Source: Penelope pileata (taxonomy: Eukaryota > Chordata > Aves > Galliformes > Cracidae). Taken from it: a stretch of DNA of 64,000 nt. The DNA lies in the NCBI GenBank assembly GCA_013396635.1, contig WBMW01001303.1:183677-247676 (forward strand), read 5' to 3'. Both the position numbers and the translations under genes were made by a program. This document shows, piece by piece, positions 23,311-35,440 of this stretch. Positions within the stretch are counted from its first letter, which is position 1, and the number at the start of each line of letters is the position of its first letter. The notes beneath the pieces are model-generated. The model was not told where the DNA came from, did not search any database, and saw only the letters and a list, made by a program, of their open reading frames with translations.

Positions 23311-23470
23311 GTATTTTAGCGACCTCACAGAATGAGTATTGGCTGCGCACTGAACACCATTTGGGGGTTATTTTTCTAAGAAAATCATCAAAAGCTCATA
23401 CTTTCAGTCCAATATGATCAAGAAAACTTTCTGAAATCCCAAGGAGATGTGAGGAATGGGAAAACCGAAG
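23311..23470. promoter_or_regulatory. Candidate conserved element
   Basis: High-complexity AT-richer DNA with GGGGGTTATTTTTCTAAG and CAATATGATCAAGAAAAC stretches. No frame of note. Regulatory role inferred. Confidence 0.25.
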
Positions 23471-24480
23471 CCAACAGCTTCTCAGCCGGTGCTACTTCTC
23501 ACTTTCTGAAGCGTGATAAGAAACAGCTCCGTGCTTCTGGTTCAGAGAAAAAATTGATTTTAACTGTGGCAGCTTCCAGCGCGGCAGAGCTGCACAACAT
23601 GACCCCGCTCTGCGCGGTTACCGTATGAAAATGATGAATGAATATGAAGTGGAAGGAGCAGCAAAAGCAATTTTCCCATGGCCTTGAATGGAAATGGAAG
23701 CAAAACTGAGAAGTGCACATGGCACAGACAGCCACAAAGCTCCATCAGGTCAGCGCACAGACCAGCTCGTCGTTGCACAATACATCCTGCACGAGGTGAC
23801 AGACAGCTGCAAGCCAGACCCACGGACATTCAGCCTCCTCGAGCTGCAACCTCCACAACTTTTGTGTTGCTTTGTTCTTTCATCCTGTGACACCTGTGCT
23901 GGTAGCTGTTAGGAGGAGCAGAGAACACGCTTCCCAGTAGTGTAAGCAAACAGCATGCACGGCAGAACTGCTCGGTAACTACTGAGTGATGTGTTGGTGC
24001 CTCAGAAGAGCAGGGGGAACTGCAGGCACCATGCTGGGCAGGAGGGCGGAGGTCCCTCAGCAGAAGCAATGCACTGGTTTCATAAACACATTTTATGTTT
24101 ACAATGAGCTTGAATTCAGACCAAAACATGAGGCAATGTTTGAATGGGAGCGAAGGAAGAGCTTGCCCCGCGCCTTCCCAGCAGAGAACAGCCCGTGCAG
24201 GGACCGGGGGAGCTGCCAGCAGCACCGCAGGGCTCTCAGGCTCCGGGGACGCCGCTGCCTGCCGACAGCTCCTCTGTTAGAGCTCGTCCAGAGCCAGTGG
24301 AAAGCGCTGCTTCCGTTCCCAGCCATTTCTCTCTTTCAGCATGCTCTTTTATTAAAAGTTAACAACAGCGCATAAATTAGGTGCTTTTTCTGAAGAGGAT
24401 GAGGCTGCTTTTACAATGCTGGCATGTGTTAAACGGGAGGGAAGCTGAGTGCAGAGCTCGGAGCAGGGCGAGGCAGCTGC
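23471..24480. other. Mixed unique DNA, no gene seen
   Basis: Alternating mixed and GC-rich DNA with overlapping frames up to 131 codons. AT-rich patches at 24080-24135 and 24330-24400. I see no gene. Confidence 0.4.
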
Positions 24481-24660
24481 CAGTAGGAGAATGATTTATT
24501 CACAGCCTGTGAGGGGAGCGATCCTCTGCATCCTCTGTGTGCTGAGCAGCCTGCCTCGGCTCCTGACCAGCCGAAAGCCCATTACGAGGTGCTTCATTAT
24601 GTATACTGTAAATTGATTTAAGATTAAATTAATTATACGTGCTCAGCCAAACATGATCAC
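24481..24660. promoter_or_regulatory. Candidate element with AT-rich tail
   Basis: Bases 24575-24660 read TCATTATGTATACTGTAAAT followed by TTAAGATTAAATTAATTATA, a dense cluster of homeodomain-type cores. It is set in GC-rich surroundings. Function inferred. Confidence 0.3.
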
Positions 24661-24900
24661 AGCGTTCCTTAAGCACCTCTCCTGGATGCTGCTCTCCAGA
24701 GACACACACACAGCACCGGGCTGAGCCCCGCAGCTCCTGGGGGCCGGGAGGGGCCCGTGGCCGTGGGGCAGGGACCTCTGTCACCCGTCACCTCCATCCC
24801 TGCAGGAAGGCAGCCCATGCAGGGCTGTGCAGGGTGAGCAGCGGCAGCCAGGGGCTGGGCACGGAGAATGTTTCTCCTGGCTGAGAACCACCTGAGGAAG
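24661..24900. other. GC-rich spacer
   Basis: GC-rich DNA, no feature seen. Confidence 0.4.
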
Positions 24901-25150
24901 CAAAAGCAGCCACATGCTTGGAAATAAGCAATTTGAGAAACACTGGATATTTTAATTGCAATGTTTTCGTGTGTTTTGGTTTTTTTTTGTTATTTTTTGT
25001 TTTTGTTTTTAATATAGAGAAGTAATTGCATTCAAAACTTTGTTCGAATCTGGCAGTACTGGGGACCATTAGCACAAAGCTGCATGTAACAGCTGTAATT
25101 TTTGCTTTTATATTCGAGATGTTTTTCCAAGTGGTTGAGGTTTGTTTGCT
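24901..25150. promoter_or_regulatory. AT-rich candidate element
   Basis: AT-rich, with TTTTAATTGCAATG near 24951, a T-rich TTTTTG low-complexity stretch at 24978-25012, then AGAAGTAATTGCATTC. The low-complexity centre weakens the case for constraint. Confidence 0.25.
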
Positions 25151-25960
25151 TGGGCTTTTCTTCTTTCTACTGTGAATCCATCATTTGCCCCCAGCTGAGA
25201 TTAATAATGGCATTTTATCACACCGCATGTCCTCCCCAGCCTAGGGGAATACTCCCTGGTTCGTTGTTTTTTCTCTTTTCTCCCATAAAATGCTTCATCA
25301 GTTCTTATAATGTAAAAAGTATATCAGAAGCCGAAACAGCGGTTAACACATTACCACACTTTCCATTCCCTAGAATGAGGTCTAAGTACTGATTTCAGTT
25401 CTTTTTGTGGCAGAAGATTTCCTTGAACTCCCACTCAGGTTGAGTGACAGACTCCAAAGGACTCTGCTGGCCCAGGACTTGGTGGACAAGTTCCTGCCAA
25501 CCTCTTAACAGCACTAGCTACCTTTTTAAGGCTGAGACTTCTTCAATGGTAAACCAGATTTTCAAACTGGATTTATCAGGTGCTGGAACAAGCCATGCAC
25601 AGAGGTGAGCTCCATTTTCTTGCAGCTGGGTTCAGCGGGACTTGGCTGGGGCACACAAGCAGTACCTGAGCCAGCAGTGGCTGTTGTCCCCTGAGGCCAC
25701 GCGCTCACGAGGTAGATGTTTGTTAGATGCTTCTGCAGGGGGAACACGTGCAGTTCATCTACTTGCATACCTTTCACTTTTCCGCACAGAAATACATTCA
25801 TCATTTTCAGTGAAGTCCTCAACACAGATAAGATTTGGTTTGCTATGGAAATCCAAAAGTGGTCAAAAGGAAAAGAGCAGAGCGAGGCGGTGGCGGAGCT
25901 GCCCCATGGCCTCGCTGGCGATGCACTGTGCGTGGGCTGGAGGAAAGCCACCAGCAGGCT
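25151..25960. other. Unique DNA, no gene seen
   Basis: Mixed DNA. A 155-codon minus frame at 25562-26029 overlaps plus frames of 136 and 147 codons. Three frames open in the same place with no recognisable domain point to chance. Confidence 0.4.
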
Positions 25961-26130
25961 GGAAAATGAGTTTGTTGAGATCTGTGCACAACAAACAGTC
26001 CATACAATGTATGATTTATACAGCGTCACAGCATTCTTGGAAACGCTTTTAATTTCAGGGAACCTGCTGAAGCAGGGAAACTGCTATTTAAGGAATACAA
26101 TGGGCAGAAGAGCTCTGGGTAGCAGGGAAG
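25961..26130. promoter_or_regulatory. Candidate conserved element
   Basis: High-complexity block with ACAATGTATGATTTATAC and AACGCTTTTAATTTCAG stretches. Short, function inferred. Confidence 0.25.
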
Positions 26131-27860
26131 CGTCTGTCTGGCGTATCTGCAGCTTGTAACTGCAAGTAACAGCAGCTAACAGAACAGGGTGGTGCAGCAA
26201 CAGCACAGGGGAGAAGCTATATCCTGCACGTAAAGGATGCGATGAGCAAGAGAAAAAGAGCAAGGAAGAAAAGAAAACAAAAAGGCAGCAGAGAAGCACA
26301 GGAGGGTCTGCCGAAGCACAGACCACAGAAATGCCCCAAAGAAGCAGATTTGGAAAGAGATGAGGGTGCATGCCTGGGTGAGCCCTGTAAGAAAGCTGTG
26401 GTTGTTTGCTTCCACATCCTCCCTTCCTCCATGGGAAAGTCCAGGCAAGCTGAGCATCCCGCGTGTAGCCTGGATCTGTCTGCATCCCTAGCAGAATTAC
26501 TGTAGTGATTATTTCTGGCTGTTGAACAAGTTTACCTGCCACGTTTCCATATAAGCATGTGGCAGGAGCAATATTCTGCTTGGCTGTGAGTGCCCTCCTC
26601 TCTGCACACCGTGCTGCCCAGCTGTGCCTGCATGCCTTGTGCTCCCAGCCTTGGCCAGGGCCAGTGCTACGTGCAACCCGCTGCATCCTCTCACAGTTTC
26701 CTTGTGGTTACAGGAGCAGATTTTTTCAGCTTTACCTCCTGCAGATCATTAATCAAGAACTTCAATTTCAGAAAACACTCCAGTAAAATAAATGGACAAA
26801 CAAATACCTTTCATCAATGGAAAGTAATTCATAACCACTTTTTGTTTGTATTCACAGTGGTGGAAGAAGATGAAATTCAGCTTCCTCCAAGTTTTTTTTT
26901 TTGCTAACCTTATGAGTCAAGTACATCAATATTGACTTTCCATATTGGAAGTTTAATGCAGAAAAACAGAAATTTAGAGAATTTCAGAGTTCTTTTTGGG
27001 ATATTAGTGGCTTTAAAAAATCCCCATCTTTGAAGAGACAAACTCACATTTCATGTTACTCTTCAATATGGAATGTCTTCAAGGGACCAGTTTCATTTTC
27101 CAATACTTCCCATAATCCATCAAAGAATGTCACCAGAGCAAAGTTAAACTTTTATCCTGGGGTTCAAAGAGAGTGATTTTTAACCTCCATTTTGCCTCTG
27201 ATCTATGCCTCAGCAATTCAGTTACTTTCCTTGTGTTTTCAGTCCTTTCACTTGTCTACCTTGCCTACCAAACATTAAGATTTTCTAGACCCAGGAATAT
27301 CACTTACAGAATTTCTGCAGCACCCAAAACATTGTGTCCACGATTTACACACAATAAAATGTAAATGCCCAATTTCTGTACGTTTCTGTTGTATATTAGA
27401 GTGGAAAGAGTTTTTCAATAATGGAAAGACAACTGAGCTGATTAAACACAAACTCTGGGAGAAGGACAAACACTACTTCTATCTTAAGGCATACATTTAG
27501 AAATTACAGCTTCCTTAGTCAGCTGCAAAGATACCAAAATCTATTATTCATCAATCAAGTTGTCAACACCTTGAAGATTAGATGGTGGCCCAAGAGACAT
27601 AGCCAATATGAGTTTATAAATTTCTCAAGAAAAAATAAATAATAAAAAGCTCAAACTTGAGGAGGCTTTGGGCAGGGGAGGGAAGAGGGTGGCATGGCAG
27701 CGAGGGAGAGCACAGGAGGGGTAGGTGCATCCCTGAGGAACAGGAAGCACGACACAGAGAGCAAGGTTCTGTACACAACTCCGTAGATCAGTCTCATAAA
27801 TAAAGCTCAAAAAGCATAGTCTAAATAAAATTAACATAAAGTGGGCAGAAATGCATTGAA
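26131..27860. other. Mostly AT-rich unique DNA, no gene seen
   Basis: Purine-rich at 26230-26300, where A/G bias on plus creates a Leu/Ser/Phe-rich 200-codon minus frame (26084-26686) that I reject. 26700-27600 is AT-rich unique DNA and 27770-27860 has TAAATAAAATTAACATAAAG. I see no repeat family or gene. Confidence 0.4.
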
Positions 27861-28200
27861 AATCACCAGAGAGAGGCGATGAGTGCCCCTGTGAAGCCGA
27901 GAGGAGGGAGGGAGCGGGGCTCTCGGAGCTCTCCTGCAGGGGCTCAGGCAGCGGCTGGGAGGGCGGCGGGCGCTGCTGAGCACAGGATCAGAACCCAGAA
28001 CGCTCCTGGCGACTGTGGGAGTGCGGTGGAATCAGAAAGATGAGAGGCAGTAAAGGCAGTAGCAAAGAGTCACGCTGAGAAAGGAAGAACGAATTGCACA
28101 GGAGATGGGGAGCATCCAGCAGGGCTGCAGGGCTGCAGGAGAGCTCCCCTGGCACCCGACCACGGCACAGAACAACACTGCCTCACCCCAGAAGGGCTGC
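27861..28200. other. GC-rich spacer
   Basis: G/A-rich then mixed DNA, no feature seen. Confidence 0.4.
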
Positions 28201-28340
28201 TGGCCGAACAGGGATGAGGGGACGGCTCTTGGAGACCGTCTGCTTCATTAGCAAACAACTAGCAATAGAGTTGGAAATATTAGAAATAAACCCCCAGTTA
28301 ATTGTCACCAGCAGAAGCCCCTTTGTGACTGGAAGCATGA
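28201..28340. promoter_or_regulatory. Short candidate element
   Basis: CTTCATTAGCAAACAACTAG and CCCAGTTAATTGTCACC cores in an AT-rich island of about 110 bases between GC-rich stretches. Confidence 0.25.
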
Positions 28341-29500
28341 TCCTGGGTGCTGGTGTGCCCAAAGACGTCTCCCCGTGCTCAGCGCTCCGTCCCAATTCCC
28401 CGGTGCAGCAGCCAGAGCCGTGCCCGCGAGCTGCCGGCTGCCTCGCACCCTCCCCTGCTCCCTGGCAGACCCCTGGTGAGCCCACGCTGGCCGTGGGCAA
28501 CCCCTGTCCCCCAGCAACCCCAGGTGCCCTCACCCAGCAGTGCAACAGAGGAAAAGTAGGGAAAAGACTGTAACAAAAGGTGTATTTTTAGCAAATAGGT
28601 AACAAAAGCATCTCAGTTTACTCACTGTGAGCATCCTATTGTCAAAATACCTACAGCCAACCCTCAGCCCTTCATATGGTTGGAATTATCTTACCCATCC
28701 TCTCCATTATTCTTGGTGACAAGAGAGCAGTATAAGTGCCCCACAGCCCTCGGATAAATATCCTTCCCTTACAGATTAGGTTAGATGATATAGTGCAAGC
28801 AAACATATCTGTGAAAGAGAATAGACATGCTAATCTATAAAGATTTAGATGAAGGAAGAAGCCATCAATCTGTCAGGAGTTATCAGTTTGTTTTTCTTCC
28901 TGTGTTACTACAGAGATTTCTTTTTAAGCTATTTACCCTTGCTGCTCAGGAGATTACCTATGAATAGCATCTGGAACACAAAATTTTTCCTAAAAAGAAA
29001 TGGGGATTTACCAAAAAGTGCATCCATCTCCCAAGTGTGGGAGAACATACTCAAAAAGAAACAACCTCTTCTTTGAAACATCTCTTTTCCTAATTAGGAA
29101 TGCTCTTACTATTTATTTAACAATAAGAAGAAAGGGAGAAGAGACAAAAATACATTGCAGCACTGCCACCAACACAAATAAAAGCGTGTCTGGAGAAAAG
29201 CTGTGCCGTATGCATGAATAAACACGCGGGTCTGGAAACCGTCACTGCCTCACTGCTTTCTCTCCTTTTTATCCCGGCAGACACTGGGGGTTTCCCCAGC
29301 CCGCCGTGGGACCCCGCTGGGGCTGTGCCTCTCTCCAGGATGTGCCGCACGCAGGGCGAGCGGGAGCCCGCTGGGGAAGGGGGGAAGCCGAGCGGCTCGG
29401 AGGCTGCAGGCAGAGTGCTGCACCGCTGCTTGGAAGGCCCTGCTAACTGCAGGGCGAGGGGGGGGGCCAGGGCCCAGACTGGGATTTGTCAGGACTGGTG
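28341..29500. other. Alternating GC-rich and AT-rich DNA
   Basis: GC-rich 28341-28555, AT-rich 28560-29180, then GC-rich 29230-29480 with a G run near 29460. Short frames only; no gene seen. Confidence 0.4.
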
Positions 29501-32440
29501 ACTTCAATGGCTTCCAAAAGGGGGGAGTCATACCCCAGTGTACAAAAAATACGGGGTGTTATTACAGCCTGTCTGCACTCAGAATGACCCCGGCACTGGA
29601 TCAGCAAATCTCCAGCAGAATTGCTTTTTCTCCTTGCTCGTGTTAGCTCTGTAAATCCAGGCAGCTCTGTGGGATGGAGTCACCCACCACTAACTAAAAG
29701 ATAACGAAATTCACAACAAAGGGTCTTCACCACTGAGGATGACTCATCTGGAAAGAAGCCAATGTTCAATTCAGCCTGAGTTTACCACCTCAGCAGTAGA
29801 AAAACACAGGAAGCATTAGCTGGGAATCTCACATTACCACGGATGGAAAAAGACGCATTCCATTCAGCACATTATGCTGCTTTAAAACTGCCTTTTCCGG
29901 GATATATAAACCTCAGAGACAGGTTAGAGGAGAGAGTGGAAAGTAACAATACATTCTCTGGAGCTCCTGAATGCAGCATTGATTGCATACAGTGGGTTTT
30001 GGCCAGGACATCCATTCCGAGGTCCATTGGAAATCAGGTTTTGCAGCCGCATTGCACATCTCTGCAGGCAGCTCCTGTGGCACTGCAGCACCCCGGGGCC
30101 TCGCGGGTGTCTGTTCTGCACTGACGCAGAGCAGAAAGGGCCATCTTCAGTCACAGGCAATTCCCACAGCATCATGGAATTCCTATAAATCTCTCATCCA
30201 AGGGCTGGCCAGCCTCCAGCCAGCTGCTTTGCGGGATCTGGCAGGATCAAAGGCTGACGTGCAGCAGCCCCAGGCAACAGAGAGCACATCGATTCCCCGA
30301 AAAATAATTCTACCAAGAAAAGTCACAAAAACAGGAAAGTAACACCTGCATCTCTATGAAAACTCTGAGGTAACCCATAAATTACAAAGCTATGACAGAA
30401 CAGACGTGGGCACTCTTGTACAGGATGTGCCATACCATTCTCCACCTCCCTGAGGGTGCAGATGCATTTTTGGCACCAGAATGCCTTGCCTGTGCTCTCC
30501 ACAGTGAGATGTGAGTTGTGTCTCCCAAAAGCCGCAGAATCCTTTCCTGTGTGATCCCCTCTGCAACAGCTCCTGGAGCTTTCACGGAGGATAAGCACGT
30601 GTCCCAGCAGCTCAGCGCGTGGCCCAGTCCTGCTGGCAAAGAGCTGCACACCCCACTGCGACGAGCTGGCAGCCAGGTCCTGAGTCTTTCCATCACCCCT
30701 CCCATTGTCCCACTGCACAGAAAGCTTGGAGTGCTGCTTGGGAAACGCAGCGGGAAGCACAGGGCCTGGCTTGCAAACAGACACAAAAGGGCTGTTGGAC
30801 AGTGCTGACGTCAGCAGAACACACCGATCTGGCAGCTCGGTAGAAGACCTCACTTTGCCTACTGGCTCTTAAATTGCTTTATGATAAAACAAAATTCCTG
30901 CTAAGGCTGCCAACCATGTTAGCATGCTTCCCCAGCTCCAGCTGCTTCTGAACGTAAATGGTTCTTTCCCCTTCACTTAACAAAACAAACAACAAAATCC
31001 CTTTAACATGAAGAAATGTAGTAACAGTGGACAAATCTTCATGCACTGAAGTACCAATGTGACAAAAGAGAGCTCCGATTAGATCTGCCCAGCTCCTCTG
31101 CTGTTCTCAGCCGCTGGGGGCCCGGTAGTAAGGGCCGTGGTGAGGCAGCGTCCTGCTGACAATGAGCATTGCTGGGGCTAACGCACAGCTGGCCCAGGAC
31201 GTGAAGGCAGATACAGCGAAGATGCTGCTGCCTGCACGGAAAGGAAAGGAGCTACAGACAGAACAACAAATACAAGAACTCATTCAAGCACAAGCAGGTC
31301 AGCATCATGCTCAGGCAGGGCTGTGGTGTCAGCCCGTCGTGCTAGGGGACCCTCTCAAGCAGAGAGCTGTAACGGAGCGGTGCTCTGCGAGGAGGGAGCG
31401 CAGTAATTGCTGCATTACGTATCTCAGCACGCTGGAGCTGTGTTGCTGGCGCTTGGGACTCCAGAAGAGCTTTTCCACATCAGGCACTTAGAGGCAGTCC
31501 CAGGCAGCTCCAGGATTCAATTTATGAGATATGAGGATGTCTGCATATCGTTAAGGACCACTTGACCATAGATCTATCCTAATGGAGAGTAAGCTGAGAG
31601 CAGCTCAAAAGCCTATGGCAGATGAATCAGCAAGGAGAGCGATGAGGAAATGATCCATCTCCCCGCGTTTCTGAAGGGCTGTGGGTGCTGTCCTGTTGGG
31701 CAGGGACTCGTCCATCCCTGGCGTGGGGTCGGTGCGGCGCTGCCCGCTCCCCCCGTGCAGGAGGCGGCTGCCCCGAGCTCGGCACTGGGCTCCCACTGAG
31801 AGCAGCCTCCAGAGCCATGCTCCCACCTCGGGGCTCTGGAACACGTCTGAAGTCCACCGCAGCCTTTTTGTCAATGCCCCTCATCAGCGCCAAGCCGAGT
31901 TAATCAGCGCTGTCCATCAGCCTCGTCCCTTTCACTACTTCTCTCCTGAAGGGAAACACAATGCAGTTACCGTGTCAGGTGCCCAAAGGGCTCTTTCACG
32001 CGCAGCCTCAGCTCATCACCAATAAAATGCATTTTGCTCTGCTGCTTTGTTCCCTGTGTGCTCTGTGCTGGATTGAGCTTAGGATACAGCTTCTCATCAC
32101 ACTTCTTCAGCAGGAAACAGCCGTGTGCAGCCTCACTAAAGCCTCCCAGAGCCCTGGGCACCATCGCACAGGGACCATAGGGAGAAGCCGCACCGAAGGC
32201 AGCAGGGGGCCCGGCCCCATCCACCCTACGTCCCAGGGGAGCCACCTCGCAGGCAGCCATGGGGCTCACTGGCTCCCAGCCTGTGCCCTACATGAGTTGG
32301 CTTTCAGGATTTTTTTTAAGAAAGACACAAACTTTGGGAGGTTTGTCCTGAGCAGCACGAACGTCGTTCATCCCCTTCTGAGAACCGCCAGGCACCAAAA
32401 GTTAATGCCTCCCAAATCTTCTCAACTGCAAACCCCTATC
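29501..32440. other. Unique DNA, no gene seen
   Basis: Mixed DNA. A TATATAAA at 29903-29910 resembles a TATA box but I find no exon near it. CpG-bearing GC-rich patches lie near 31700-31800 and 32150-32290. Frames up to 176 codons overlap on both strands. An AT-rich patch at 31510-31570 may be a small element. Confidence 0.4.
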
Positions 32441-32740
32441 TAACACAAAGTCAAAAACAACCTCTGAAATGCAAATAACCCAGCAACCTACACAGTATGA
32501 TTTATGCCATGCCATCTTTTTCATGCAAATAAATTAAAAGAAGAAAATGTAATTTAGGGTGAACTGCATTGTATAATGAAATAAAAGACTGACATTATTC
32601 TGCAAAACTCAGCACAACGTGTTTCTGCCATTGCTGCTGGAGGTTCAGCCTTTCTGAATGTGCAGAAGAAGATTCTGATTAATCCTGATTTTCATTTGTA
32701 TACAAATCATCTTACAGCTTCAGGCATGCCAGGAAAAGAC
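32441..32740. promoter_or_regulatory. Candidate enhancer with paired POU octamers
   Basis: AT-rich, high-complexity block. Two perfect octamers ATGCAAAT lie at 32469-32476 and 32523-32530, same orientation, 54 bp apart. A GATTAATC palindrome at 32677-32684 overlaps TAATCC (32680-32685), the bicoid/OTX-type core. A perfect 14-bp palindrome, ATTTGTATACAAAT, is at 32694-32707. POU factors bind the octamer and OTX/PITX-class homeodomains bind TAATCC, so this is the block with the most readable site content. Activity and conservation are inferred. Confidence 0.4.
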
Positions 32741-33690
32741 ACTCACTTTTGTTTCTTCATGTTGGTGTCACTTCATGCTGGAAGTTTGAGTCTCAATTAA
32801 TGCTCAGAGCAGCACAAGGAAACTCGGAGGCTTTCCTGGTGGGACATCACCAGGGACCAAACGACTGCACGGCACAGGGCTGGAGCTGGCTGCACCCCGG
32901 TGTGTGGCAGTGCCTGTGGGTGGGCAGCTCCAGCCAACATCGCCCCGAGCTGCAGCCTCAGGAGGAAGGGCCTTGGGAGGGATGAGGGATGCACAGGAAC
33001 GCATGGGCTGAAAAAGTCAATGGCAGCAGCAGCAGGTAGCACGTACCAAGGTCAGCACTTTGTTCCAGCAGCAGCGCTCACAATGGGAAGGGGCTTCTCT
33101 GCAGGGGTCACCGGAGCCCAACACCTGCAGGACAGAGGGCCGGAGAGAGCCCTTAGACAGCCTCCTGCCATGGAACCACCTCCCTCAGCCACCCCATGGC
33201 TCACGTCAGTGCTCAGGTTCTCGATGGAAGCAAGGATCTGTTTTGATAAACAGAGCAGCGTAACGGAGCTGGCCAGGGGAACGGCACCCAGCGAGCTCTC
33301 CAGCCCAGCGCAGCCGCCCATCACCGCTCGCTGCAGGCAGGAGCTGGCGGGACAGGGACGGCGCCATCGCCATGTGAGCCCGGGGAGGGCAGAGCTCTGC
33401 TGGAAACAGCGGCAGCCAGGGGCAGCAGGAACAGCACCGGGAGCAGCAGACTGAAAGGAATGAGTCCCACAGAGCATAAATCTGAGCCGAGCAACTCTGC
33501 TCCGAGCCCCATCAGCAGGAGCCCCATCAAGAGCAGAGCTTGTCCCAAGACGCTCCCAGCTCGGGGACAGCCCACCAGGACACCTGGCCTGGGCCAGGCA
33601 GCACGAGAGCTTTGTGCGGCTCCTGGAGGGACTGCACAGCCAAGCAGCTGCATAACCTGCTGCCAGCAGCCTGTACACCCAGGGACTGAT
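32741..33690. other. GC-rich, no gene seen
   Basis: GC-rich, CTGCAG- and CAGCAG-rich DNA. Mutually overlapping frames up to 208 codons on minus (33052-33678) and 184 on plus (32900-33454) are low-complexity and unrecognised. Confidence 0.45.
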
Positions 33691-34260
33691 CCAAAAGGCT
33701 CTTCAAAGCATGCTTTAAATCACAGATTTCATCCAAGAAAAGACGTGGGCCTTAGTTTTATTTTTATCAATACTAATAGCGGTAAGAAAAACCTGCGCTA
33801 TTAAAGAGCAACGGCTGCTGATAAATGAGCAGATCATCCCCAGAGCGGGGTCATTCCTCCCAGAAGCGATGAGGCCCCGTCAGGTAATCACAATCCTCAC
33901 AGAAAAACGCTTCGCCTTCCCTGCTGCCCACTAAGACAGTAAATCTGAGGCAATCTGTCTGGGTCTTAAAATACAGCTCCTCTTTACCAGGACTGATCTG
34001 CTAAAATGAATGGAGGACTTGTCTTCCCGTTTCTTATTCTTCTGTGAATTTTCATTGGCAAAGCCTCAAATCAGCATAGGGTTGTTTTGCTCATCTCCCA
34101 TTGTGCATGTTTTTGCTGGAAAGGGCGGTCTTCAGGCAGAAAAATACCATAAGCATCAGCCAGGGACTGCAGAACCCCGAGCTGCAACCCGGATTGTGCC
34201 AGAGAGACAACGTGTGCCTTGGGAGAAGCGGCTGCTCCTCCCTGCAGGCTCTCCATCTGC
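33691..34260. other. Unique DNA, no gene seen
   Basis: AT-rich at 33700-33830 (TTTATTTTTATCAATACTAA), mixed afterwards. No repeat family recognised. Confidence 0.35.
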
Positions 34261-34700
34261 TTCACGCTAATAAAATGGGATTATAAAACTGCCCCGTCCC
34301 ACAGGGCAGGTAAAACTTTGAAGGTGAAAATTGTGTTACAAGCATGATACATTATTATAACACAGCAAAAAGCCTTTCAGGGCTCTTTTCTCTTCTATTC
34401 AGTGTGAAGCAGCCACATTTCAAAATGAAAGCTGCAGAGCGGCTTTTCCATTTGCACAGGTTTCTTTCAGCAGGCAGCAGATTAAAGCTGAGAGAATAAT
34501 CCATAGCAATTAATTTATTCAATGAGTTTAGCCTCATTTTCTGTTCACAAAATGTCTGCAAGCCATCTACCTTTTTTTGTGGTTTACTCATTACTCACAA
34601 TTATTGCAAGGTAACTCTCGGTCTGTAAATCACTCCTGAACAATTAGCTGAGCGCATTTTAGAAGCTATTTGGGTTAGTTTCCATTTAACACGCAGGACA
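34261..34700. promoter_or_regulatory. Candidate conserved element
   Basis: High-complexity AT-rich block with GATACATTATTATAACAC near 34346, AGCAATTAATTTATTC near 34505 and CAATTAGCTGAGCG near 34641. No significant frame crosses it on plus. Regulatory function inferred. Confidence 0.35.
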
Positions 34701-34835
34701 CATTGTCTCTTCCATCTCTGCTCCCCAACAAGAACAAGAAGAAAGGGCACAGATGAACCAGGGTACGAAAGCGCACTCAGCACCCGCAGATCCCGCAGGG
34801 CACTGCCGTTTCCTCTGCTGGCGGGTCAGACATCC
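34701..34835. other. Spacer
   Basis: Mixed DNA, no feature seen. Confidence 0.35.
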
Positions 34836-35440
34836 ACCACAGAAACGTGCACCAAGAGAAAAGGCATGTCCTGAGAGGCTGTTTGTGTGAACGAAGATAT
34901 TTTCCTACAGTGGTTTGTATATATATTTTGACTAACATTTCCACCAGCATAGAGAACTACTGCAGCATCACCAAAAAGGGGGGGGGTGGGTACTTCTTCA
35001 AGGTATTTTACCAAGGTGAGCACCCAAAGGATGCACTTATGAACATTTAACAAAATGGGTATAAGATTTCTGGTGGGTAAAGGGGATGCTGGAAATGTCC
35101 AGGCAAGCTACCATCAGACAGGCTTCGCAGAGGTTCAGAGACATTTTAGCATTTTAATGTGCTATTGGCTTAGCAAATAAATAAATTACAAAGTGCAGAA
35201 AGAGCTTCTGGAAAATACATTAAGGCAATTTGCAAATAATTGCAGTGAGCCAGGCTATTACGACTTTGACTTCTGAAGTATAAAATCTCCTAGAGATAAT
35301 GATGATAATCATATTGAAAATAGTTGCCAACCTTTAATCTTCTAAGACAAAACAGAGATCCTTGGGAATTTGGGACCCTGTCACTCTAATTGAACATCTG
35401 ACAGGAAAGTAATTAGAGTGGAAAGCAGAAAGGTCACCTG
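34836..35440. promoter_or_regulatory. Candidate conserved block
   Basis: Two parts split by a G run at 34978-34986. The second part, 35130-35430, is the more enhancer-like: TTTTAATGTGCTATTGG, GATAATGATGATAATC, CACTCTAATTGAAC and AAGTAATTAGAGTGG. CTCTAATT and AATTAGAG form an imperfect inverted pair about 30 bases apart. Function inferred. Confidence 0.33.

Noticed and set aside
26084..26686. 200-codon minus frame with Leu/Phe/Ser-rich stretch
   Set aside because: The hydrophobic-looking stretch is the complement of a purine-rich tract near 26230-26300, not a membrane protein signature.
29903..29910. TATATAAA as a promoter TATA box
   Set aside because: No exon, initiator or downstream coding signal nearby; a second TATATAAA near 63271 is equally isolated.
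33052..33678. 208-codon minus frame and overlapping 184-codon plus frame
   Set aside because: GC-rich low complexity with simultaneous opposing frames; stop-codon scarcity in GC-rich DNA explains it.
34978..34986. G runs (also near 17, 1601, 4000, 4191, 29460, 56042) as G-quadruplexes
   Set aside because: Each is a single run without the four spaced G tracts needed for an intramolecular quadruplex.
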